Source: Rostrohypoxylon terebratum
Taxonomy: Eukaryota > Ascomycota > Sordariomycetes > Xylariales > Hypoxylaceae
Direction: 5' to 3'
NCBI GenBank assembly: GCA_022497145.1
Contig: MU385919.1
Coordinates: 62,001 to 126,000 of the forward strand
Length of the DNA stretch: 64,000 nucleotides
Shown here: piece by piece, positions 32,095-42,828 of the stretch
Layout: each line of letters starts with the position of its first letter
Position numbering within the stretch: position 1 is the stretch's first letter
Program-made: the position numbers and the translations under genes
The notes under the pieces: model-generated
The model's database searches: none
The model's input: the letters and a program-made list of their open reading frames with translations, nothing else
Told to the model about the DNA's origin: nothing

Positions 32095-33126
32095 ATGAAT
32101 CATATCCTACTAGGCAGGTTATCTATGCTCGATCCATATACTGAATCCATACTGGTGGTAGAACATGTTTGCTATTTGCCTCATCTGAAAAGATGTGAAT
32201 CAACAGTGCGCAAAGAACATCAGTACAACTTATTTGAGCACTACCATAATTCGGTAGGTACCAAAATGTTTATCACAGTATACCTTCAGGTGCAAGCTCG
32301 CATTGCACGGCCAAGAGAGAAACAGCAAAACAACATGGAGAGCAGGTCAAACATCCGCCAGCACTCCCGAGCAATCAGAAGCTACTACGATGATGGAGAG
32401 CGCGGGGACCAGGTGATCATATACGTCGAGCCTAGAGAAGTATACGATGCCACCAGCACACTAGCGACCGCCCAGGGAAGCAAGGTTCTGTTCATCCAAC
32501 TCCCCTTTCATTCTCCACATTTTCTCAACCTCTCCCACGAACTTCTACGTTCGATACGAGATGTCCGCCATCTTCCCTGTACCTGGTTCTTCGGCAGCAA
32601 CCGAGTCTTCCAGGGGCGGTACACGATACCCCAAGCCAAGATGCTGTCACTGGTGAGCAGCATGATCGCGCAGCTTATCAATTTCGTGCCGAGAAGATTC
32701 AACGACCCGGACATGACACTCTCGCAGGAAGTATTCAGCAGCCTGTGGCTACGCGAGCCTGATTCCATGGGCATGGCCATATCAATTCCCATAGCCATAA
32801 ACATCATCAAAGCTCTCGTGAACGTGATACCGCACGGGATACTGTTCTTCTTCGAGGGGTGCAACGACTTAATGCCAACACGCCAAAGGCCTCGCGATGA
32901 AATTTGCTGTCACTTCGCAAATTTACTTCGGTTTCTGGCACGGGATGACCCTGCGAAGCTTCGAAAGATACTATGGATCGAGTCTGGTCCGTCAACCGCC
33001 TTCGCGAGCATGATGTCGAGGGCACGGGGAGCCGGCGATTACACCCGCTTTGAATACCCCCATGACTGGAATGACGGAAGGAGAAGAAACACGACAAGCA
33101 TTCTCACTACACAGCAGTCATTTTGA
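32095..33126 (+). CDS. Degenerate P-loop NTPase-like protein, paralogue of the divergent pseudogene
   Basis: Open for 343 codons from 32095. The ATG at 32335 (MESRSNIRQH) is an equally good or better start because the first 80 residues look unlike the rest. The conserved part matches the neighbouring complement gene in order and spacing. QLINFVPRRFNDP corresponds to QLVRYLPKKFERP, a helix then GILFFFEGCNDL corresponds to the Walker B strand IVCVIDGIDKI, and FANLLRF...LRKILWIESGPSTAF corresponds to TRLLGV...NLKVLFTTSSPNHPL. The Walker B Asp is Glu here and the Walker A position reads GRYTIPQA, so nucleotide hydrolysis is unlikely. No effector or repeat domain follows. Function unknown; a relic or regulator from a fungal NLR-like family is an inference. 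Confidence 0.6.
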   Translation: MNHILLGRLSMLDPYTESILVVEHVCYLPHLKRCESTVRKEHQYNLFEHYHNSVGTKMFITVYLQVQARIARPREKQQNNMESRSNIRQHSRAIRSYYDDGERGDQVIIYVEPREVYDATSTLATAQGSKVLFIQLPFHSPHFLNLSHELLRSIRDVRHLPCTWFFGSNRVFQGRYTIPQAKMLSLVSSMIAQLINFVPRRFNDPDMTLSQEVFSSLWLREPDSMGMAISIPIAINIIKALVNVIPHGILFFFEGCNDLMPTRQRPRDEICCHFANLLRFLARDDPAKLRKILWIESGPSTAFASMMSRARGAGDYTRFEYPHDWNDGRRRNTTSILTTQQSF

Positions 33127-33545
33127 ACGCCAATGAAGGTGGGGAACTATATTGTCATTACTATGACTCGAAATATTCATCTGGGTGACTTTTGGAATGC
33201 CAGGGGGATGTGAAAGAGCTCATGAAGGAGAAATCAATCAATTCGCACCAGATGTCACCGATAATATGTTAGAGCAGGCGAATGGCTTCTAGGATACCGA
33301 TATTAAAATTTTCTACCTAAGTGGAATTTGTCGATGGAAATTTCTCGTCATATCTCAAGAACTAAATCCACAGCGAGCGAACTTGTCTAAACAAATAATA
33401 AATAAGTACAGTGTTAAATGGATATGGTGGGGTCGGAAGCTTACTCCTTGTATTCTGGTATCGGATTTTATTGGTGAATGAATCATTTTGGGACTTTTTG
33501 TTGGGTTTGTTGATTTCAGGGTTGGTATTAGTGAATATAGCCCCT
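33127..33545. other. Spacer, convergent 3' ends
   Basis: About 420 bp, AT-rich, between the NTPase-like gene (+) and the cyclophilin gene (-). Nothing else seen. Confidence 0.5.
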
Positions 33546-34515
33546 TCACATCTCACCGCACTGGGCTATGATAACATCCAGGTCTGGGAGATCCCGTCCA
33601 CGGCGACCAGTCTTGGTCCTCTCAATTTTCTCAACTACGTCAAAACCATCGTGGACCTTGCCAAAAACGACATGTTTTCCGTCAAGGTGAGGAGTAGGCA
33701 CGGTAGTAATGAAGAATTGAGAGCCATTGCTGTTGGGGCCGGAGTTCTGGTATAAAATTAGTAGAATTAAGGGCTAACAGATCAGAAATAACTCACGGCC
33801 ATAGAAAGTAGGCCCTTCTGATTGTGCTTGAGAATGAAATTCTCATCCGCGAAAGCCTTAGTTCCGTAGATGTTCTTGAAGGAGCAGTTAGCACACATCG
33901 CAACTTCCTCTTCTCCGCGTCACTCACGGTGCTTCCAGTCCCGTCGCCGTTGATGAAGTCTCCGCCCTGAATCATGAAATTGCCAATCTGAGCCTTATTA
34001 GCATGTCATCGCTGCCAAAGGTGCCTGGAGGGAACATACGACTCGGTGAAACTTGCTTCCTTTGTAGCCCTGGCTCTGGCCTCGACTGTTTTTGGACTCG
34101 CCAGTACAGAATTGGCGGAAGTTCTCCGCGGTTCGAGGGACAACATCCTTAAAGAGCTCAAAGGTTATTCGGCCAAGAGGTTCACCTAATACTAGTCAAA
34201 ACCAGATAATATAATGATCATATCATAAACTATAGGAAGGCCGTAATAGAAGCGTGAAAGTTAATGGGGTCACGTGACACCCATCAGGTCCATCCAATCG
34301 ACTTATTGGGTTCTATATAAGAGATCTAGATCTCGGGACTAAAGGGGGAGACGCTTACCTCCGAGGGTAATGTCAAAGAAAACCCTTGTGATTCCATCTA
34401 GTTAGCACGGAAGCTTCGGAAGAATTGATGCTGACATCTGCTCAGCCACCAGTCTGCGTAAAAAAGCTTTCACTCACAAAGGGTTTCCGGAATCCGGAAG
34501 CTGTGTGGGCGCCAT
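33546..34515 (-). CDS. cyp3: Cyclophilin-type peptidyl-prolyl cis-trans isomerase, PPIH/Cyp3 type, six exons
   Basis: Catalyses proline isomerisation; the PPIH type is associated with the U4/U6.U5 snRNP in other species. Complement exons: 34515..34478, 34384..34359, 34185..34040, 33987..33928, 33874..33797 and 33746..33546; 182 residues. The reading is SGNP-LVFFDITLGGEPLGRI, then RTAENFRQFCTGESKNSRG, FHRV-IGNFMIQGGDF, NGDGTGST, ADENF, LLSMANSGPNSNGSQFFIT, LDGKHVVFGKV and finally DVIIAQCGEM. Active-site residues Arg and Phe (FHRV, FMIQ), Gln and Phe (SQFF), Leu and His (LDGKH) are present; the Trp of cyclophilin A is His here (TPHLDG). Two acceptors are AAG rather than YAG. The ending and the insert after FCTGE favour PPIH. 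It is well conserved and looks functional despite its odd neighbours. Confidence 0.92.
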
Positions 34516-37500
34516 CTCGGCAATGTGGAGAGGTAATTGAATCGTGTGATGGCGTGTTTTTCGGGGGAGGGATGGGATGGGATGGGATAGGGTTGCCGAG
34601 ATCGGTAACTAAGGCGAAGAATCTGGAAAAAAAGCTTCAGCTGTTTCGGTTTCGGTTTACGGTGGTCAGGTTGGTCAGGTTGGTCAGGGTGGTTAAGGCT
34701 GTTAGTGAAGTTTCGGGAAGCGGAAAGAATTTCAAATTGATCGACTTCTTAACATTGGACCATTGGACCATTGGACCATTGAACCTGCTGTTCCGGAGGT
34801 ATGAAATAGGTACGTAACTTCCCCATCTTTACCGGATCAGTTGGAAAGATCGCCCTGTGCCGCGGGGCTGGTGGGACTAGTGGGGTTTCAAGGTTTGATG
34901 CCAAATACGTGGGTAGGCGCATTCCGCTATATCACAAACAAGTAGAAGCAACCGGTCTTTCTTGCAGTTCGGGAATTTATCACATAGCAATTGAGTTGAT
35001 GACTAACAGTACCACTATCTTTCTTGAAGGAAATTGCGACAATTGCGACAATTGGATGTCATAGACTGTGGACCTTAAGAAAAGGTGAGCTCCTCCCACC
35101 GTCCCATGTTAACCCACCTTCAATGATAGTATATGCATACTACCTACATGCATACGTATCAAACAATGAATGACAACTTACGACAATCATCTATAAGTTC
35201 TTGAAATAATCAATTACGGAATTGCCAAAACGTTTGACAATCTAAACCCTCAACATTATGCTGTACTGAGGCCTGAAAAAAGGAGCTGTCATGGTCAATG
35301 CACAGATAGGGCGGGCAGAATTTGACTGACGATAATTTTGTCTCCGCTTCTAAGGCTGTACGATATCTCTACCTATTCTTTCGTGCACTTGGCGTTCTTG
35401 TGAGCCTCGTCATCTTCTGGTTTCAGTTGGTGTCCAATTGGTCTGGTCATTGACAAATACAAGCGACCGTACTTGGCACGAATCGCCGACCGTCACAGTT
35501 CTAGGCACTAGCAGAGCACTACCAAACCGAGCCAATGGATCCGTCTAGCTTCACCAGTTGCCTATACAGGAAAGAGGTATGAGAAGTAAGGTCAGGGCTT
35601 CCGTCAGAAATGAGTCGTTGATGTGAAGAGTCTTTGAATGCCCGCTGAACCGTCTCTTTCTAGCTCAATTCGTCCGGAGTTTAACTTGCGATATGGGTTT
35701 TAAGCACAAAGACAATAGTGGACTCGACGAGGATAAGAGCTCACCAATCCGAACGGCTGAAGGTTAGGAGGCGTCGTTAGTCTAATACAGATCATTAGCT
35801 TGGCGCATGTGGCACGGATGACCTAATCCAGACAGGTAAGAGAGAGTAGTACCATCCTGATTCCTGATGATTCGTGGAGTGCTAACTTGAAGGTCTGAAC
35901 GGATATATTGCCGGCGCAATAAAGATGGCCGAAACTTACTAGAATGACATAGCCGCATTCTTACATACCTACCTACCTACCTACTACTGACATGTGGGAA
36001 TCATGCAACTAAATTTAAGTTGCAGCTGTCAATTCCAAATTGTGTCAGAGCAACTTGAACATGTTGAAGATTTGGTCTGACCAAACGTTATTTCGACTTG
36101 TTTTGGAGCTGGGCGGCACATGTTTAATAGCGTCGCTCACAAACGGTAAAACCTAGACGGAAGCCAGGGGCTACAGTTGCGTATTTACGCCGTACGGATA
36201 CATTTCGCGACAAGCTAATGCTGGCCGTTTCACCTTTATCATTGCTACAGACGATACTAGTACCTAGGACCTAGGTACATAATATTATCTGATAAAAAGC
36301 TCCATGCTGTCGCGTCTTACTGTATTATATACGGGTTTTGTATCATGCTTGAATTAAGTGTAGGGAACTTGACCCTGCCACGCTTACGTAGCACCGAAAG
36401 GCATTAGATCTCTAATTCCTTAGTTAGATTCGGAAGTTCACTAAGCTGCGGGAGTTTCGGGGTCCCGAGCATTAACGCAGATATGCAGCCTTAGGTAGGT
36501 AGGTACTAATAGTACAACTGGCGGCTGGGTCAAACGAAGAATTGACGCTGGACTCGACATACCCACGTATGTCGTAAATTCGTCCTATACAGGCAGACAG
36601 GTAATACGCTACCCACCTGGGGAACATGCCTAGTAAAATGCTCACATGGAACAATTCAGTATGTACATGTGCTCCCATATGATGGCCTGACGAGAACATA
36701 ATCGTGATACAACTGAATGATGCTGGCAACACCATACTCTGTATCGTTATTCCAACAAATATAATTTCTTTTTAATAGTATTTGATTCCATTTTATTATG
36801 ATAACGAGACAATAGGGATGAAATATGTACATATATGCCAGTGATGCTTGTGATGCTTCAGGGGTAAGCTAGCTCGCATCTAAGCGCCCATCTAACCATC
36901 TGGTCACTTATTGTAGATCTAGAATTATCGGCGCAACCAACAACAATACGTTTCGGGTCGCGATATGCACGTGTACGCACGTATAAAAAGATTTAATCCT
37001 TATTTATTTTTATTATCGTCATCGCCGGCACTATGGAACAGGGTTCATCAAACTTTGTAGGTAAGAATTGAAAATCCATAGTATAAACTTAGCAACGTCC
37101 CGAAACTAATCTTATGCTGTACGACGTCAGATAGTAGTTAGGTATTCAGGTACCTAGCGTCTGGCATCTGGGCATTTGGAAGCGTCTTCGGCATAACGTT
37201 GCTGACGACCGTTTTCGACCCTGTCCGTCTCGAAACTCAAATTCAATAGATTGGAACCAATAGAAAAGCCATTTAACCCACTATCTGCAAGTCACATTGT
37301 CGATCTCTTTTTCCTTGCTCCCACCTATATTACTACATAGAACATCCATATGAACAATTCATGATGTAATCAGCCAACTCACCTAAGCATCAGATATGTA
37401 CGTACGGTCCATTCACTGTATGACACAGTGAGGTATGTGTGTTTATGTTTGTTCCTACCGTCAGCACTGTAAATGTAAATACCCATACAATTGACAAACT

Positions 37501-38468
37501 CTTACACACCTGTACCCTATGCGCATTTCGCATTTGCTATGGATCTCTTGTTTACCTACTTATCATGGGCCAAAATCATGACCCGAAACGGGGTTTACGG
37601 GGTTGACGGGGTTGACTAAAATACCTGGTCAATTCTGGTAGATGCATCTCTATTTCCTTGTTCGGCTTAGGCATGCCATGCACTTTTCTTCTATGCGCTC
37701 ATACCACTTTTTAATTGGCTAATAGAAGGACCCACCGCCACCTATCATTCAAGCCGAGAGTTCTAAACTGCCCCAGCTGTCCCCAGCCCCGATCCAACCG
37801 TCTGGCCAGTTCCGTCTTTGAACTTGGCCGCACTTGGCTGTTCTGGTAATCTGGCACTGGCTGTGCTTGCCTGCTTGCGCACCTCTGGCTTTTGAGCACT
37901 GCGCATCTGCAGTTTATTACACATCACAGGACCGTCACCCCCCCAAACCCCAAATCCTTTCCTTTTCCCTCCATTAATCCCCCTTGTCTTCTGCGGTCGC
38001 ACCTCTCTCTTTCTCCACCCATCCCTTTGGCTAAAGACCGAACTAAATAATAACGCCTCTAACTTTCAAGACACTATTGTTCCTTTTAACTCGCCTGTAC
38101 TTGGCGCTATCGCTGCCACTACTGGAACGGTCGGCATCATTGTCATTTTGCCTTTTAACATCTTTTTCCCCCGACCTTAGCTCTTGAACGTTGAAATCGC
38201 TCAACGAAACAACGAAACAACAAAGACGACCAATATCGTACACATCACCAGTTGCCGATATTTATCATAGTTGATTCAAATACAAATCTCTATTAGGGCG
38301 ATTCTGGTAGTAAATGGCATCGCAGTTTAGGGTACGACCGTGTTGATAGGATCCCTCTGTCCATTTCCGACCATCAAGTCGAGGCTTTTTGCCAATGACC
38401 TCCTCGCTTGAATCTTGAATCGGCTGCCTCCGAAGTTCAAATTCTGATAGACATTTTCGTTTACGAAG
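34516..38468. other. Gene-poor region, about 4 kb
   Basis: No convincing gene. It holds short tandem strings at 34560-34590 (GGGAT)n, 34660-34695 (GGTCAGGTT)n and 34752-34785 (CATTGGAC)n, plus (CCTA)n at about 35965-35985, CCTAGGTACC strings at 36260 and 37145, and a mixed-composition stretch 37700-38460. The last is probably the long 5' region of the RING-H2 gene. The short open frames inside lack protein-like composition. Confidence 0.55.
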
Positions 38469-40013
38469 ATGGTCGCCCTCAATCAAGCCGTGGCCGGTGG
38501 CGCCCACTTGGTCGCAAAAGCCGTCGAATATCAAATCCGAGATGTGTTGAGTTCAAGCAGTAGTTCTGCGACGCCATCCCCCACATCCGGCTCATCCATT
38601 TCATCCATTTCATCGACGACTTCGCCGACCGCATCCCCGGATCCTTCCGCTGGCAATAGCAACAATAATGATAACAGTAGCGGGCAGTCGTCGACTAGCT
38701 CTCCTCTGCTGTTCTTTGTTGCGTTGGGGTTTGGTGTTGTCTTCACTAACTTATGGTGAGCTATTATCATCGATGATATGGTCTATGGTTGTGGCCTCTC
38801 GTTTTATTCTAATTTTCGGGATAGGATTATCGTCGGCGTGAAATACTGTTTCAGATACAATGCTAGGAATCGACAACTACGAGGACTGGATGAAAATGGG
38901 GAGCCTATCAATCTCGAGAATATGCCTGCTAGGCCGCATAGACGTCGCCGCGAGAAGAAGTTGATGACGATGGACGAGGTCAATGACAAGTTCCCGATGA
39001 TGAAATACAAGGCTTGGGTTTCAGCGCGTGCGAGAGAAGGATTGCCAACCGCCGGCGGCGTATCTGCACCTGCAAGTCGCGCTAACAGCGTCATGAGCGT
39101 CGAGGGTGTCATACCCGAAATTTCGTCCAAGGAACCATCCCACGCGGAAGAACATATCGACTCTGCCGCGACTCCAGAACCCGCAGAACATGAAAAGCCG
39201 ATCCCCAGCCCGGGGCAGGACAAAACACCAGTTGATGATACGGCTGCTGAAAATACGCTGACCCAATCGAGAACCGCTGAGAGCATCATTACGAAAGACC
39301 ATGATCATCGTACAAGTATCGATGAAGATGATGAGGATGAGCACATAGACGCCGCGCTGCCCCCCGAGCTGGTTGGTACACAGGGTGATACGTGCGCCAT
39401 TTGTATCGACACGTTAGAGGACGACGATGATATTCGCGGCTTAACCTGCGGTCACGCTTTCCATGCTGTCTGTATCGATCCTTGGTTAACCAATAGGAGA
39501 GCATCCTGTCCCCTCTGCAAGGCTGATTACTATACACCCAAACCCCGCCCACCTCCTGCGGACGGTGACCCGACGAGTCCTATATCCCCTAATACTGACC
39601 CGACTCGAAACAACAGTCGTATGAACATGCCGAGGTCCCCGCAACGTACGTTTACTTCCTGGAGTAATTTCCGGGGAGGCCCGCGTGGTATGATCCCGGG
39701 TCGCTTCGGAGGTGCAGGTGCGGGTACGGAGTCATCCAATTATAGTCGACAACCGCGGATATGGGAGAGAAACCGCGCAGACCGAAACCACTCCGAATCG
39801 CAGCCGGCCGCATCGGATAACGCAGGTCTCTTCACGAGAGTTCGCGGTCGGTTCCCATCATTCAGATTAAATGAGCTCATGCGAAGGGAACGTGGTGGAC
39901 AAGCAGCGGATGCAAACGAAGCCACGGCTTCTGGTGCTAACGGCGCCGCCAACGCTACGCCTTCACAGTTGGAAGCAGGCGTACGTCCGTCAGCAACAAC
40001 AACGGCGAATTAA
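38469..40013 (+). CDS. Membrane-anchored RING-H2 finger protein (probable E3 ubiquitin ligase)
   Basis: Exons 38469..38755 and 38825..40013 (69-nt intron, phase 2), 491 residues. A Ser/Thr-rich, probably luminal or extracellular N-terminal part precedes one membrane segment (LLFFVALGFGVVFTNLW continuing into IIVGVKY across the junction). A basic stretch RPHRRRREKK marks the cytosolic side. A disordered linker leads to a complete RING-H2 at about residues 286-331: CAIC, 14 residues, CGHAFHAVCIDPWL, 8 residues, CPLC. The tail is Pro/Arg/Ser-rich. The architecture matches fungal members of the Goliath/Tul1-like group of membrane RING ligases; substrate and membrane are unknown. Confidence 0.88.
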
Positions 40014-40962
40014 GAACTCCTAGTCTCCATAGAACGTCGGCCTAATTGACGGAATATATAAATGTTGCATTACTTTTGGTGGTTTTCGATCATATCATGT
40101 ACACGACATCGCGAAATGAGCTAGCATATCCTCATACCGCTCTTGCTTGCTCTAAAATCTCAGTTTCCTTTTCATTTTCCTACAACCATTGGTATCCTGC
40201 TAATACCTACCGATCCCAAGCGACGGGTTCAGTGAACAAAGCAGGAACGCGGAGGCATAATGCGAGAGTTTCGAAGTGTTGACCTTCAGCCACGTTACAT
40301 CGGCGACGTTTGAAAGGAAATCCTGAGACAACCCTTTATTGTCTTAACTTATAATCCATGGGATCGGTCTGGACCCCACGTTCGCGAGAAAGGGGGTTGA
40401 GCCGAGCCTTTATATGTTGGGAGGCGTCACGTTGAAATTTTTTTGTAGGAGTAGGCGGTGTTTTCGAGTTTGGAGGTCATAAGCAGGCGGGTTGTTTGAC
40501 AAACATCGCTTTTGTTACAATAGCTCAGTTGCATGGAGGATTAAGGGAAAGGCAATTCAAACGCTCGAATTGCGCAATGTTACATAGGGTGGCCCGCCTT
40601 GATAGGGCTGCTGATTTGAGGCCGGTGGAGGCGGCAATGTATCTCATGCAGAGGAACGGCGGATAGTAGAACGTGAGAATAATAATTTATTATTCGATAT
40701 GAAGATTATTTAATGCTTGAGTGATCGTCATGTTCAAGGACTACTTAGTACATTATCGGAGGCATTTCGTGAATGGCCGTATTACGATTTCAGTCTAGTA
40801 TATAAACATGAATAGGGTATCTTAAAGTGATATTCAATTCTATTCCCTTCCCCTCGAAGCACGTAAATAGGTACGTAGGTTACCTGTATGCACGTCTCTC
40901 AACCTACCACCATGGCCTACCTCCGTATAGACATAGGTACGTACGTACGCAAGTCACCAACA
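40014..40962. other. Spacer between convergent RING-H2 (+) and DUF3752 (-) genes
   Basis: About 950 bp, AT-rich, with TACGTAGG/GTACGTACG strings at 40868-40950. No gene seen. Confidence 0.5.
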
Positions 40963-42114
40963 TCACAAATACTTCCCCTTCGCAAACCTACCCCCGAAAT
41001 CCGCAGCCCGACTCATCATCTCCCGCCGCTGCGCAGTATTGATGCGTCCCCCGGACCTAACATCCTTCTCCCGGTCGAAAGCGCGCTTACTCGGGTCATC
41101 CTCTTCCTCCTCGGGAGCTAGCTGCCGCCCCTTCCGCGACGCCTGGTGCTCCTCGTACAGTGACTTGCCGCGCGTGGCTTCTGTGTAGCTCCGGATCCGC
41201 GCCGCTTGCTCCGGGTCTAGGTCTTCCTTCTTCAACGGGTTAGACGCGGTGGTCGTGGGTTGAGAGGTCGTGGTCGAGGTTGTGTCACGCCCTAGGACGG
41301 CGTTCTCGAGACGCTTGCGCTTTTGCTCAGGCGTCTCCGTCCAGATGCTGGAGATCTCGCCGCCGCCACCGCTGCCGCTGGGTTTGCTGGCTGTGCGGGG
41401 CCCTGAGGCGAAGCGGCGCGATTTCAGTTTTGTTGGGTCCGGGGCGTGGTACCCCGAGGAGGTGGGGGGCGCGAGCATCCAGTCGTCGCGCTGCGGCTTG
41501 GCGGCTTCTGATGAGGCGAGAGAGGCGCTGGCTGCGAGGGCGGCGGTTTGGCGTGCGAGGTGGGAGGACGAGGTTGGGAGGGCGGGCCCGTAGTCGGAGT
41601 CGCTGTCGGAGTCGCTGTCTGGGGTGGCGGGTGAGGGGGGCCGTTCGGAGAGCGGTGCTGGGGGTGGCGCAGGGCCTTGGATGCGTTTTGCAGGCGCTGG
41701 GGCTGGAATGGGTGCGGGAGGGGGTGCTGGGCCTGCTTCGTCGTCCGATGGGTCTTCTAAGGGGACTTCGTCGCGGTTTGCGGGTGCAAGTGTTGGTCCG
41801 ATGGAGGGTGTTGGCTTTGGCGGTGGAGGAGGAGCGGAAGGACCTATTGCGTCGTCGTCGCTGTCTTCTAAGTCGACTTCGTCTGTGTTTGAGGGTGGAA
41901 GGGAAGGTCCTATACCAGGTCCCTTAGTTGGGGGAGCAGGTGCGGGCGCAGATGGACCGTGGCCATCTTCGCTGTCGCTGTCGCTGTCGAGATTTACTTC
42001 ATCTTGGTTGCGGCTTGTAGCTTGTTGCTTCGCCGCCGGGGATTCTGGAGATTTGTCGTCCGGGGTGCGCTTGCGCTTTGAAAGTGATGGCGGAAGCTCC
42101 GGCATGAAAGACAT
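40963..42114 (-). CDS. GPALPP-motif protein, DUF3752 family
   Basis: Single exon, 383 residues. Starts MSFMPELPPSLSKRKR. Repeated IGP-x-(L/A)-x-P and GP-(A/S)-x-P motifs (GIGPSLPP, IGPSAPP, SIGPTLAP, YGPALP) alternate with acidic clusters (DSDSDSED, DLEDSDDD, LEDPSDDE). The C-terminal half is the DUF3752 region: DWMLAPP, then a segment with SIWTETPEQKRKR, a helix with SLYEEHQ, FDREKDVR, and the ending FGGRFAKGKYL. The human counterpart is GPALPP1; the molecular role is not established. High local GC (about 41200-42000) contrasts with the AT-rich flanks. Confidence 0.88.
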   Translation of the reverse strand: MSFMPELPPSLSKRKRTPDDKSPESPAAKQQATSRNQDEVNLDSDSDSEDGHGPSAPAPAPPTKGPGIGPSLPPSNTDEVDLEDSDDDAIGPSAPPPPPKPTPSIGPTLAPANRDEVPLEDPSDDEAGPAPPPAPIPAPAPAKRIQGPAPPPAPLSERPPSPATPDSDSDSDSDYGPALPTSSSHLARQTAALAASASLASSEAAKPQRDDWMLAPPTSSGYHAPDPTKLKSRRFASGPRTASKPSGSGGGGEISSIWTETPEQKRKRLENAVLGRDTTSTTTSQPTTTASNPLKKEDLDPEQAARIRSYTEATRGKSLYEEHQASRKGRQLAPEEEEDDPSKRAFDREKDVRSGGRINTAQRREMMSRAADFGGRFAKGKYL

Positions 42115-42828
42115 TGCAGAGCGTCTTAGCGTATCTGTATTGATATATTCGTATAAATTTGTGTAAAGGGAAAGCTTGTTGTTGCAACTCGAACCTTAGA
42201 GGACACTGAAAACACTGAAAGCGCTGGAAGCTTTAGTGCAGGGATTCAACAAATAGGCAGGGGTTTCGATTAAAATTGGGTTCGCTAGCTGCATCGTATT
42301 GGCCTGTGCGTCCCTTATCCTTCAGCGCTTCTTAGCAGATAACAGCCTGTAATTGGTTGTGTTTCTTGGTACGTTTGCTAATAATAAGGCTGAGCTAGCT
42401 TGGGTAGGTGCTGCGTACGTAGGGTAGTGAATGGATTCAGAGAAGCTGCGATAATCATATCAAGACTAGGTAAACTTATCTGTGCTACTCCTTTCTTGTA
42501 CATACCTCGTCTTCAAATCTAATTTCAACAAAAACATAAATCCGAGTTCTGCACAAATTATAGAACTCAGCGATCCCATTGCGACATCTACGATTTGAAT
42601 CTTGGTTTTCAATAGAGCTCCAAGGGTTGGTAATTGAGCTTTTTGTAGCCCTAGCTTACTACACACCTTTCAAAAACCGACTGCTCCGGCAACGACATCA
42701 CGACGATTTTATCTCTTAAGAACTACGACGCGACGAAATACTACGACCGATAGTTACTCTTGAAGTCATGCGACCGATGCAGATATCTCGATGAGCTTGC
42801 TTTCCTTGGAGAGAGATGGGCTGTCAAC
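42115..42828. promoter_or_regulatory. Divergent promoter region of the DUF3752 gene and vps8
   Basis: About 710 bp between the two starts. An in-frame ATG at 42760 would add 23 residues (Cys/Arg-rich) to Vps8 and is less likely than 42829. Confidence 0.45.

Noticed and set aside
34425..34817. 130-codon + strand frame over the cyclophilin start
   Set aside because: Antisense to cyclophilin exon 1 and built from short tandem GGTCAGGTT repeats.
41280..41927. Long + strand frame opposite the DUF3752 gene
   Set aside because: Shadow of GC-rich Pro/Ser/Asp codons on the complement; Arg/Gly/Trp-rich composition is typical of such shadows.
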